The translations under genes and the position numbers were made by a program. Under the pieces are notes generated by a model that ran no database searches, was not told the DNA's origin, and saw nothing but the letters and a program-made list of their open reading frames with translations. Shown here piece after piece: positions 52,381 to 62,570 of a stretch of DNA of 64,000 nucleotides; positions within the stretch are counted from its first letter, which is position 1; each line of letters opens with the position of its first letter. The stretch lies in contig NC_080045.1 in assembly GCF_012489685.1 (NCBI RefSeq), positions 13,913,648 to 13,977,647 of the forward strand, written 5' to 3'. The stretch comes from Lotus japonicus. Lineage: Eukaryota; Streptophyta; Magnoliopsida; Fabales; Fabaceae.

Positions 52381-54843
52381 TGTAACACCCCGTTTTTAAT
52401 TAAAATAATGTTGGTATTTTATTTTAATTAAGATTATATTGTATGGGGGTTTAATAGGTGATATATTAATACTTTAATGAAATAAAATAATTTTTTTGTG
52501 ATGCTGAGTGTGCTTTATGAAATGGAAGAGAGCTAGGGGGTGAAAGTTAGGATTAAAAATAGAGACAAGGACTAGGAGAGATTTTAGGATTTTTAGTTTA
52601 GCCCTTGAGGAATTAGGTTTAGATGGTTTAATAAGGATGGGGAAGCAGCTAAAGAAAAAAAAATAAGAAAGAAGAGGACGCGTGAAAGAAGGAGAAAAAA
52701 AAAAGAAGAAGGTTGTGCGTGAAGTAGCAGGAAGAGAGGGAGAGCGGATCGGCTTCGGAGAATTCGATCGGGAACGGGGAGCTGCACTCAATCCAAAGGT
52801 AAGGGTGGGATTTTGAGTTTCTAATGGAATTATGGTGAATGATATTAGGGATTTGGGAGATGTAGAATTGTTTCTGTTAATGATGTTCTGGAAATCTGAT
52901 TTGAAATCCATTGATTTTGGGATTTTCTTTTGTGTGATTGAACGGGGTGAGGGCAGAACCATAGTATGCTAGGAGTTTTGGGTTGAGGTTCCCTTTTGAT
53001 TTTCTTTATGATCACGCACATAAGGACTGTTAGGTAGCATGCTTGTTAGGTTTTGTGTCTTGTTTGATGAGAAACAACTTTAATCACTTATTTTGGAACA
53101 TAAAACGGACTGGTCATTTTCCTGGTATGAACCGTGACTTTCGAAGCCTTTTAGAGCCTGTTTAGAGTGCTCGAATAATGTTGCGTTGAACTGAGAAAGT
53201 GTAGGCCTTTGAAAGAGCTTTCTGGAATGATATGGTACATAATTTTTGGTTGAGAGACGAGGTCTGTAAGTTCAGTTTAGTAAACCATGTTTTTCTGCGC
53301 TCTGTATCTGCTATCTCTGCCAGTGAACTTCAACGTGATTTTTCACCTTGTTAATGTGCCCAGAAAATTCTTTGATGAACTAGAAAGAGGTAGAGTTTTC
53401 TGTTAGCTTTTCAAATTGAGGTCATTTGTAATTTTTGAACAAGTAACGAATCCTGTAGGTTATCTCTACTGAAATATGTTTCTGCTGTGAGCGTAATTCC
53501 TGAACTGCTATATGATTTATGCACGGATTTGATGATGCTGTGCTGCTGTCCAAAATTTCCTGGGCTGGACAGTACACTTCGAGACCTGTTTTCGCCCAGT
53601 TAGAGTGCTCAAATGAAGATGTGATCAACTATGAAATTGTAGGACTTTAAGTTAGCTTTCTAGGCATATAAAATACATGATTTTTGGTTCAGTAACGAAT
53701 TCAGGAGACCGCTTTTAGTGGCTGGTGTTCCTGCTGTTTTTCCAGATTACGGAAATTCTGATTGTTTTGGAAATATAATTAGATTTAGCTTACATGTTGT
53801 ATGAAAGTTAGTGTCTTTATGTTCCATGTATTAGCTATGAGAATGATGCATGTGGCTGAACACCTTTAGCATGAAATCCATAATTTATTTACCATATGTG
53901 ATAGCTTCTTCCATGATTGCATGCTTAAGTGAGTTGTTTCATTGATTTGGTGCCAAAATTGCCTAAGATGTCAGGGTAATTGTATAGTTGATAAAAATGC
54001 ATGTGTGCTGAATTGTGTTGTTTTAAGCGATGTTAGTGATGTAGTGATATAGGTGCAATGCCTCATGTTGAAGTGATGATTATGAGATGTATACGTCCTT
54101 TTGAGTCGCATAGCATCTGCATACTCTGTGATGGCCTGTATTGGCGATTTGTGATGAAGGCTTATGCCTTGTGCCTCCAATAATTGGCAATTCGTGATGA
54201 GGGCTGAAGCCCTGTTGGTACCACATACATATGCATAGTCATTGTTGTGTTCGAATTGTATCCGAGTCGATGACGTTATTTGTGACTGTTTTAGTAACTG
54301 AGCTATATGAATATAAAAAGAAGTGGTGTGGCATTAATCTAGCATATTTATTGCCATTCTTATATTTATGATACTCGATATCTCACCCCTTCTGTTTGAA
54401 TGTTACCCTTGTTGGTAACGTGCAGGTAATTAGGAGGAGTAGTCTATAGCCTTTATTTCGAGTTGGAGTCCTTGCTCTGATACGTAGCACTCGGGGGGGA
54501 AATGGACGCTTGTTTTCCTTCTGTTATAATTTGAATTAAGTTGTTATTTGAGAAGTTGTTTCTGTTTTAAGTTGTGGGCAAGATACTATGTTTTCTTTAA
54601 GTTTTAAAGACACTGGATTCGCTGCATAACTATTTGTCAAAGTGAACTAGTTCAAAGACTAATTAACTGTCACAAGAGCATTTAAGTTTATTTATGAGTT
54701 CATCTCAAAGTTTATGTGCTATGTATCTGTTACAGGAGCATTATGATAATGTTTTAAGTGATTATGTAATGCCCCATGAGTGTTAGAATTTTTATCACTC
54801 TGATATTTGCAATACATATACCGTTTAGAATTGGGGTGTTACA
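52381..54843 (+). mobile_element. Tekay-type solo LTR in E2 (2,463 bp)
   Basis: Begins TGTAACACCCCG and ends GGGGTGTTACA, the palindromic termini of Tekay/Del chromovirus LTRs. It is flanked by the target duplication GAGTC (52376-52380 and 54844-54848). The uninterrupted site is preserved in E1 (ATGGAGTCCACC at about 44840). No internal region is present, so it is a product of LTR-LTR recombination. A tandem hairpin repeat (54141-54213) and a GTTACCCTTGTTGGTAACG stem near 54404 lie inside. Orientation is inferred as plus from the position of the hairpin region. Confidence 0.9.
54141..54213 (+). repeat. Two 43-bp tandem repeats with hairpins in solo LTR
   Basis: The unit TTGGCRATTYGTGATGARG starts at 54141 and 54184 (period 43). 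Each carries a perfect 5-bp stem: AAGGC/GCCTT (54157-54170) and AGGGC/GCCCT (54200-54213). The stems differ by a compensated pair. Confidence 0.7.
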
Positions 54844-55868
54844 GAGTCCACCTATCCAACGCTTGCCATATCCTCCAAATTCTAAAAAGATTGATCATGA
54901 GAGGCAAAAGAGGAGATTTCTAGATATTTTCAGGCATTTGAACATCACAATGCCATTTTCTGAGGCATTGGAGCAAATTCCCTCCTATGGCAAGTACATG
55001 AAAGAGCTTTTGAACAAAAAGGACAGGTTGAAAGCACTGCATGAAGATGAGGTGATTCAACTCAATGGATGTTGTAGTGCAATTCTACAACGCTTACCAC
55101 CTCCAAAGCATAGAAGTTCCAAGAGTCTTGTCTTGCCGGTTAAACTTGACAACAATCAATCCTGTAATGCACTGATAGACTCTGGGGCTACTATCAATTT
55201 AATGCCTCTTTCCTTGCTGAAAAGGTTGGGAGATGTGGAAGTAGAGCCTACAGGGATGACGCTGCAATTAGCTGATAAATCAGTCAAATTACCTCAAGGA
55301 ATTGCAGAGAATGTGACTGTGATGGTGGAGCAGCTAAATTTCCCAATAGACTTTGTGGTTGTAGATGTTCCTGAAGACAAAGAGATCCCAATCATTTTAG
55401 GGATGCCATTCATTATCACTGCCAGGATAGCATTTGATGTAGATACTGGGATCCAAAAGGTGAGACAAGGTGAAGATGAGGTACATTTTACAGTTTTTAG
55501 TGATAATCATCACCGACAAAGCAAAGGTATGGTTTCTTTAATTAAAAATGTTGGTTTTGATTTGGAAAAATTATTTGATGAGCATGATCCATCATCATCT
55601 TCAACCGATGCATCAAATCACTTGTCTGAGCTTGAAAATGAAAAAATTAAACATTCTGAAAATAAAAATTGTGATTTTGATGCTAAAGAGGATGTGAAGG
55701 ATGGATTAGGGAAGAAAGGAAGGATGAGAAAGAAGAAAAATTTTCTAAGATGTGGAAGGTTGTGACTACGTGTCAAAAGTGCTTCAAAGAACTTCTGAAA
55801 AAGGAGAAGAACCAAAGAGGAAGAAGGGAACCATTCTCTCCTCTTGTCTTTGGTCTCCTTGACAAATT
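54844..55868 (+). pseudogene. Protease and basic tail of Athila E2
   Basis: Continuation of the E2 gag-protease after the solo LTR. It begins with the target duplication GAGTC, then the linker and the retropepsin-like domain (LIDSGATINLMP, PIILGMPFI). Here the T run is complete, so the frame runs through VHFTVFSDNHH into the acidic tail. It then shifts near 55740 because a G present in E1 is missing, ending at 55765. The lesions in E1 and E2 are at different places. Confidence 0.85.
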
Positions 55869-56859
55869 GAATTTCAAAGCGTCAAGCTATTGACGTTAAA
55901 AAAGCGCTTCCTGGGAGGCAACCCAGTGTTTTAATGTGATTTTCTTGTTCTTATGTGTTTTAGGCTTTTAGTAAGTTTAGTGTGAAGTTGTGCTTAAATT
56001 TGTATATTTATGTGCTTCACAAGTTTAATTTAGAGTTTTGAGTGTGTTCAAAGGCTTGGAAATCAATGATTTGATGGATTTGTAAAAGATAGGGTTGTGA
56101 CTTGTTTTTGCATGTGAACTTGAGTAAATTATGCATCCTGTGATTTTATGTTTAAAACCTGAGTTTCAAAGTTATATCAGGTCTAATTTGATGCTTACCA
56201 TGCATATGAATTGATGATTTTTGAGGTTGGTGTGTTTTGAGAAAATTGAGGTATGTAGTAGTGTGCTCATGATGAAAAACAAGTCACTCTAGGTGATTTT
56301 CTGCATTAACTGTGCAAAATTGCTTTCCATAACTTTTGATCAAACTCATGTTTGTGATTTAATGTTAGTTTTCAAATATTAGAATAGGAACCAATGTGAA
56401 AATTTAGGCTTTGAAGTGAAAGTGCATTAAGACTGCTCATTGTGTAGTTTTCTTGATCGTGGAGTGTGCCATATGGGGATGTACTTCAGCTGTGCAGTTT
56501 AAGGCCTCTCACAAGTTTTAAATGATATAAATGGTGAGTCTAAGGACTTAGAAAGCTAGGAAAATGTGAAAAGAAGAAATTGAGGTGTTGGGTTGTGAAA
56601 ATAGCAGAATTGTGTGTAAAGGATGAGTTAGAGTATGAAATAAGAATCTTGTGTCTCTTTTCATGATTTTAGTCTTCACACAAGTTTCTTAGATGATAAG
56701 TAAGTGGTTTATCCTCACATGAAGCATTGAGAATTGATGAATCAAAATTTGAGGTATCCACTTGTGTAAATAGTCAAAAAGAGTGCTAAATTGAATTCAT
56801 GTTCTTTAATGATTAACATGTGGAATTCAAGTGAATCACAGGTTTAAGTTGAAGATAGA
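55869..56859. other. Noncoding internal region of Athila E2
   Basis: Contains the double hairpin (about 55880-55926, CTGGG/CCCAG at 55911-55926) and the same noncoding sequence as E1 45925-46851, stopping at GATAGA where element G begins. Confidence 0.85.
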
Positions 56860-57796
56860 TGTAACACCCCGATTTCCAGGTGTCACTTTAGTAACCAAAA
56901 ATAATCTTTACGCGGAAAACAGGTAATTTTTTTTCCGTTTTCTTTCCTTTAAATCAAAACGATAAGGAAGTAAAGACAAAACCCAACTACTAAACTAACC
57001 AACATACATCAAATATAAACATGTACAGCCTCAGCTGCACTCCCACGTCACGCGCACTCGCAGTGACTCCAAAGCAGTGTGCCCGTAGGCAAATATCTAC
57101 AGACCCAGAAGTGTAAGTGAGAAAATTAAAATTAGAAACCACTAGGAGAAAGTCGGCCTCAATATGGCCTAAGCAAAGACCCCTATGGTCCAACTGACTC
57201 ACTATGATCCCTCAGTAAGAGAACCACACGAAAAGTCATGCGTCGGAAACCTACCCGATCCCAAAAGCAAAACGAATCAGAGCTCTACACAAAACATGAC
57301 GCCTGCCCAAACCTAACCTCCCAGTGCCAAACCCACAACGATCTGAAGTCGGCAAGTTGAAGCTCAACTCTATGCGCCATAGAACTCCTTTCGTCAGACG
57401 TCCACGCTCGTCAGTCCGGTCCTCCATGACCCTTCCCCGATACGTCGCCCGGTGACCAGCTACATCGATCACCCAAGCGGTGGGGGCATCCCGATCCAGC
57501 AGCTCATATCTGATCCCACCCGAGGGAGAGACCGTCGAGAACCAGTCGACCATCGACATCTGGCAGCAGGCCGACCGCCCAAACACAAACATACAAACAA
57601 AGCCAAGGCGCTAGGGTCAACTCACAGCAATAAGTACATATACACTCAACATGTGACGGGGTATATACATAAGTTGTTATATAAGCATATAAGTAATCCT
57701 AGCATGTTATGGCTCTAACATTGCTTCAATAAACAAACAGCACACAGTCTCAGTCAGCATGAATGTATGCGTGAAATGCACAATATGAATCCGGAT

Positions 57797-58024
57797 TTGT
57801 GACGCGTTCCCGTTCGCCACAAGTGAAGCATTCCCGTTCTTCACTATGGATGGACCATTCCCGTTATCCATCCTGGATGAACCATTCCCGTTATTCATCC
57901 TTGGTGAACCATTCCCGTTATTCACCGTATGATGAACCATTCCCGTTATTCATCATTTATGCAAGGTGAACCATTCCCGTTATTCACCATGATATGCACA
58001 GGTGAACCATTCCCGTTATTCACC
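57797..58024. repeat. Array of eight hairpins with constant loop
   Basis: Loop CCATTCCCGTTA (shorter variants in the first two) is flanked by perfect or near-perfect stems that differ between units. Units: 57797-57822, 57823-57844 (GTGAAG/CTTCAC), 57848-57873 (GGATGGA/TCCATCC), 57875-57900 (GGATGAA/TTCATCC), 57903-57926 (GGTGAA/TTCACC), 57929-57956 (ATGATGAA/TTCATCAT), 57965-57988 and 58001-58024 (GGTGAA/TTCACC). On the LTR-sense strand the loop reads TAACGGGAATGG. Confidence 0.9.
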
Positions 58025-58110
58025 CGATTGAATGCAACGTGGTTAGCCAAACAACGAATCGCCCTTACCACGAAAGTGTTTAGCTCACAACCCAATCTCA
58101 ACAAACCCAT

Positions 58111-58247
58111 GAGTTAGTGTCGGTCAATACAACACAACTCGGAGTAAGTGTCGGTCAATACAACACCGCTCCAACAACAAGAGAACCCAAGGGATTATTG
58201 TCGGTCAATACAACACAACCCCATCAACAAGAGTACGTAAAGTACTC
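58111..58247. repeat. Second hairpin family in the G LTR
   Basis: TGTCGGTCAATACAACAC recurs three times (about 58118, 58149, 58199), each flanked by partly complementary arms: GAGTTAGTGT with ACACAACTC, GGAGTAAGTGT with ACACCGCTCC, and GGGATTATTGT with ACACAACCCC. A further perfect stem, GAGTAC/GTACTC, lies at 58231-58247. Confidence 0.7.
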
Positions 58248-60383
58248 GGTGACTTTCAATCATCACCATAGCTCACCTTAGTGGCTTTCCCCAATTCCAA
58301 TAACTCACAACAAAGGTCGACTTTTCCCCGTCTTTCGTAAATATTTTCCCCTTCAGTTTTCCTATACTTAAACATTAATAAAAATGATTTCAATTCAGAT
58401 TAGTCAGGTTATGAGTTTATTTCTCAAAATCTAGGTTTCCCAAGTCTTTAGTTTACAAAATTCTATTCATTCTAGGTTTTCCGAAAACCACCCACCCAAA
58501 AGAAGTTTCCCGGGGAAAGTCTAAGTAAACCAACGAATCCCAACAAATGGCTAAGTCCCAAACCCCTCGTTTGAACTTGCCTAGGGTTGCTCATCCAACC
58601 CGAAACATCAAAGATCACCAGATCAATGAATCTCCACTCCGAAGTCGCGTCAAAACGCACAATCCAACAAAGCACAACATCACAACATCAGTTCATCAAC
58701 ATAATCAACATCAAAGTAAAGCATAAGTCGAATTGATCGACGCCTATCATGCATTCATAGCTAATATATAGTAAGTTGCCCTAACCTCGAGCTGTTCCAG
58801 CTTCGCAAACAAAGTTCTCCTCAAACAATTGCTCTGAGTCTTCCAAAGTTCCCTCAACTGAACCTCGGAGAAAAACAAAGCAGAAACCAAACAAAATCGA
58901 TTAGTTCGATCGCAAAACAATACATAAACGATAGACAAAGCATTAAAGCTTCAGAATAGGAAAATCAGGTACGAAAAGACAAGTTTTCGAAAACGAAAAA
59001 CTCCCCCCCCCCTTAGGAAATAGCCCACGGCCATAAGGAGAAAAGAGCTTCGGCTCTTTTTCTTCGATCAAATCAGTTTACAAGGTAGTTTTAGGGTAAA
59101 ACTAAGGCAAAGAAACTGTCAGAACAATTTTCGGACAATCGGGCCGAAATACGACTATCCAGGGGCATTTTGGTCCAAAATAAAGGCTCAAAACTTCAAA
59201 GTTATCAGTTCTGAAAACAAATTTGACAGCAATGATCCTCATGACATCCGTGACAACAAATCCTAAAGGCACGAAGTCAGATTAAGTCTTTTTGACAATA
59301 AAGTTTCGAAATGTGAGACAAAAAGGGTTTTGAAACAGTTTTTCAGATCCTGGACAACTGGATCACAATCAGCGTTTACTGACAGAGGTTTTAGGCTCAT
59401 GGGAACCTTGAGAACATAACCCAAGCAAGAAATCGAAGAAAACGGACAATTTTAGAAAAAGCTCAAAACTGTGAGCACAGAAACGACTTCAGAAACGCAA
59501 CAGAAACAACAATCAGAGGTAGGAATCATGTTAGTTACCTCGATACCTAGAAGTAGGGACGAACTGCACGAAGATTGGTCAAGGTTTCGCGAAAAATTCT
59601 TCTCCTCCCCTCCCCTTAGAACTCGCGGCCAAGAATGGAAGAAAATGGAGAGATTTTGCTTTTTCGCGCTATTTATAGGCGGGTGAAATCGCGGGAAAAT
59701 GAAAATTTCGCGATTCCGATTTTTGCAGCACGATCACCGAGAAATTCTAAGAGAGATTCTGGCGTCATAATTCCAGAACTCAAAACAAATATCTAGGACC
59801 TGGGAAAAACGATATCCAAAACGTCAAAAGCGGTGTAAGTTAGTCTGTCCCGAAAAACTACTTTTTGCTGTGATGCTCAAACGACAAAACTTCCTACTGA
59901 AGAAAGATTGGAAACGTCGAAACAAATCTGGCAAAGCGGACGGAATCTTCGTTAGAAGTCCCGAATAGAAAAAGTCTTCATCCATCGCTCGAAAATAGGG
60001 TTTCGAAGCAAAGAAATTAGCGTCGGCGGACATCCGAAAAGTGAAACCTATCGTGCGTACAGTCCAGAGTTCCGAAATGAAACGCTGGTCGATGGAAAAA
60101 TAAAGAGAATCTTTAAATTTTCCGAGAGTTCGAAATCTCACTCAAAACGTTGCTTTAAGAGCGAAATAGCCTATTCTGGACACGCTCGCCATAAGGCAGG
60201 TGTGCAGACGACTCGCACTAACTCCGTAAACAACTACGCAACATTCCTCAAGCAATTCCTGAACTTTCTTCTTCATTAATCTTTCTCAAATGTCAAACTC
60301 CTGTCATGCTTACACTGATTCTACGTGTGAGTCGGAAACTTAACTTGTTCTGAAAATCCAGGTCTTACAATACTCCCCTCCAA

Positions 60384-60579
60384 AAAGAAAGTTTCGTCCT
60401 CGAAACTCAGAGTTCTGAGAAAGTCCGGAATACAGTTCCTCGATCTTATCTTCCAATTCTCATGTAGTAGTGCCTGTGTCATTGTTCCTCAAAATCTTTA
60501 CTTAAGCAATCTGCCTTCCCCTTAACTGTTTCACTCTTCTATCCCCACTGCTAAATATCGGCGTCTCAAAAGACAAAAC
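60384..60579 (-). pseudogene. Chromodomain remnant of element G pol
   Basis: The minus-strand frame reads SSGDRRVKQLRGRQIA, stop, VKILRNNDTGTTT, stop, ELEDKIEELYSGL, then SEFRGRNF just before the PPT. This is the characteristic C-terminal chromodomain of Tekay/Del elements (VKQLRGK...LVKV...ATWELE...YPELF...FRGRN), with two nonsense codons. The normal function is chromatin targeting of integration. Confidence 0.75.
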
Positions 60580-60624
60580 ATCATTTAACCTCATGTCGTC
60601 TGACTCGATTACTTGCGTCGGACC

Positions 60625-60715
60625 TCTGCTTGAAATGATACCGGTTGGCATTCCGTGCAGTCGCACCATCTTAGCCACTTACTTCTTTACTTTCGGTCGT
60701 CCGAAATTCCTCTTA
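60625..60715 (-). pseudogene. Integrase remnant of element G pol
   Basis: The minus-strand frame VAKMVRLHGMPTGIISSRGP matches the integrase core segment IVRLHGVPxxIVSDRDP of chromoviruses. The catalytic aspartate motif SDRDP is mutated to SSRGP. Only about 50 bp separate it from the chromodomain part, so most of the integrase C-terminus is deleted. Confidence 0.65.
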
Positions 60716-61940
60716 AACTCGGTGCCTCTCTGTCATCTTAAGGTAAATACTCAACTCGTCCTCGTGATCTTCATCTACAGTCCAAAACTCCACTTGTCCG
60801 TTCGATAACTCCCTGACGAAATATTGCGTTGGAATCTAATAGTCCATTAACGTCACATCCAACTTCGTAACTATCATCACTCGCACAATGAAATCAATCT
60901 CCTACTTAGTCACCATTCGAATTAAAAATCGACTTATGTCCTTATTTCTTGTCCTTCACTAATCTTATCCCCTTCAACATCAAGTTATCAACAACTTATA
61001 AGATAATCCTCTTCTTAATATCTAACAATCCATTATTATCGTCTTCTTCCTTAGAACTTCCCTCACTCAAACCTATTTACACTTACTGAAATCCCTAACA
61101 CTTCGCACAAATCGAGACTTATCCTCTAGAAGATTAAATCATAACTATACCTCAAGGGACTTAACTAGCCATCTTATCATCCGATCCTTCAACATTCTGA
61201 GATTTAACTCTTACCGTAACCGCTAACACCACCAAATCTCTTATGTGTACAGGAATCTCAGCTCTCTAGGACAACCTTAGCCCTAGGATTCTTATTCAAC
61301 TTTAGCAAAATTCACTTGTTACCCGTAATGTGCACCATCCAAAATCCATAACAAAGTTTCATTCCCTCTTAGACTCTGAGGAACTTGTCCAAACATAACA
61401 ACTTCAAGTATTCATCTTAATACTAACACTTTCCTTTTTGTCACTCCATCACCATCTCGTCACTCAACTTCTTAATCTCTCAATCAAATTCTGACAACCT
61501 TCGAGTCTTACACACCTTAGATAGACATTCATAGATTTAAAACCTAAACCTACACCAAGTTTGGTCCTCTAACGACCTTTAATCCTTCAATACTTCTTAA
61601 ATGAATATCCGTTCCTTAAAACTATAACTCCTTCACTTACCCAAACGACCTGATAAGTGTCGTCATGCTTCCACACTCACCACTTGATCCCGCTATCCAT
61701 AATCATAACTTATTATGCTAACATCATTCAAATCTTATCACATGGTCATGATGTCCGCAACCTCATAATCAACATCAATCGATCACCAACCTTAACACTC
61801 CACACAACCCAGAATTCCCTTACTTCAAGATCTCTCTTATACTACACCTCAATGGTCTTAACCCGAAACTCACCTTCAGGTCTTCAATCTTCTAAGATTC
61901 AACTCCTATTGTCACACCTACAACCATAAGATCTCCTACT
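60716..61940. other. Decayed interior of element G
   Basis: C/T- and A-rich plus strand with many stops in all minus-strand frames. Probably degraded integrase and RT sequence, but I cannot identify individual domains. It ends at ATCTCCTACT, where element F begins. Confidence 0.5.
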
Positions 61941-62094
61941 TGTAAGATCAAGATTTGGTCATGTGGTACAACTCTATGTTTTGATGATAACAAGTATTTA
62001 TTTGTGGATGAACAACTATGATACTCTAATGTTTGTCTTGAGTGTTTTGACAAACAGGTTCTGATTCTAACACCAGAAGATATATTCGTCAGAG

Positions 62095-62246
62095 GATCAG
62101 AGGATCAGAGGATCAGAGGATCAGAAGATCTGAAGATCAGAGGATCTGAAGATCAGAGGATCTGAAGATCAGAGGATCTGAGGATCAGAGGATCAGAGGA
62201 TCAGAAGATCAGAGGATCAGAAGATCTGAGGATCAGAAGATCTGAA
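62095..62246 (+). repeat. 8-bp minisatellite GATCWGAR x19
   Basis: Nineteen consecutive 8-bp units GATCAGAG, GATCTGAA, GATCAGAA or GATCTGAG without a break, so GATC recurs every 8 bp for 152 bp. It lies in U3 of the F LTR and is an expansion of the TCAGA words dispersed in SIRE LTRs. Confidence 0.95.
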
Positions 62247-62514
62247 GACCAGAAGCTCTGAGGGACCAGAGGCTCTGAAGGTTCAGAAGCTCTGAAGGTC
62301 CAGAAGCAGAAGTTACGAAGGTCAGAGGATCCAAGCATCCCTCTGACTCTGATCACCAAGCTTCACAAGTTCCAACACGAAGCATAACTCTGATCAGAAG
62401 TCATTGGTTAAAGGCAAATGTCTCTATCAAGAAGTACAAGAGCAGTGTACTATTCTGAAAAGCCTACCTACCAAGGTTCAGCCACAGCAGGTTCTGGAAG
62501 TTCCAGAAATGCCC

Positions 62515-62570
62515 TCCAACGGTCATATTCTCTCAACAGAAATATCCTTTGCACCTTGGACTATAAAAGG
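62515..62570 (+). promoter_or_regulatory. LTR F promoter: MSA-like motif and TATA
   Basis: TCCAACGGTCA (62515-62525) fits the plant M-phase-specific activator consensus TCYAACGGYYA bound by three-repeat MYB factors. The TATA box CTATAAAAGG follows at 62561-62570. The A and B LTRs have the near-match TCCAACGGTAG at the same distance. Cell-cycle regulation is inference. Confidence 0.4.

Larger units (their letters stand above)
50612..56859 (+). mobile_element. Athila unit E2, interrupted and 3'-truncated
   Basis: A second internal region in the array: PBS, gag, a Tekay-type solo LTR inserted in the linker before protease, protease, double hairpin and part of the noncoding region. It is cut at 56859 by element G, at the point corresponding to about 46851 in E1. 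Its own 3' LTR is not in the window. Confidence 0.92.
56860..60369 (-). repeat. 3' LTR of element G (3,510 bp)
   Basis: On the minus strand it starts TGTAAGACCTGGATTTTC and ends GGAAATCGGGGTGTTACA. The purine tract GGAGGGGAGTAT precedes it (plus coordinates 60370-60381). It contains the hairpin arrays at 57797-58247. It is long for an LTR but in the known range for Tekay elements. Confidence 0.85.
56860..61940 (-). mobile_element. Tekay-type chromovirus element G, decayed
   Basis: Minus-strand element: LTR (56860-60369), PPT, then remnants of the pol 3' end (chromodomain, integrase) and unrecognisable decayed sequence up to the insertion of F at 61941. The 3' LTR on the left is inserted in Athila E2 after GATAGA. 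Chromoviruses of this group direct integration with a C-terminal chromodomain. Its body is heavily mutated. Confidence 0.8.

Noticed and set aside
57797..58024. CRISPR array suggested by regularly repeated motif with variable flanks
   Set aside because: The variable parts are complementary arms of hairpins, not spacers; units are 22-28 bp, and the context is a plant retrotransposon LTR.
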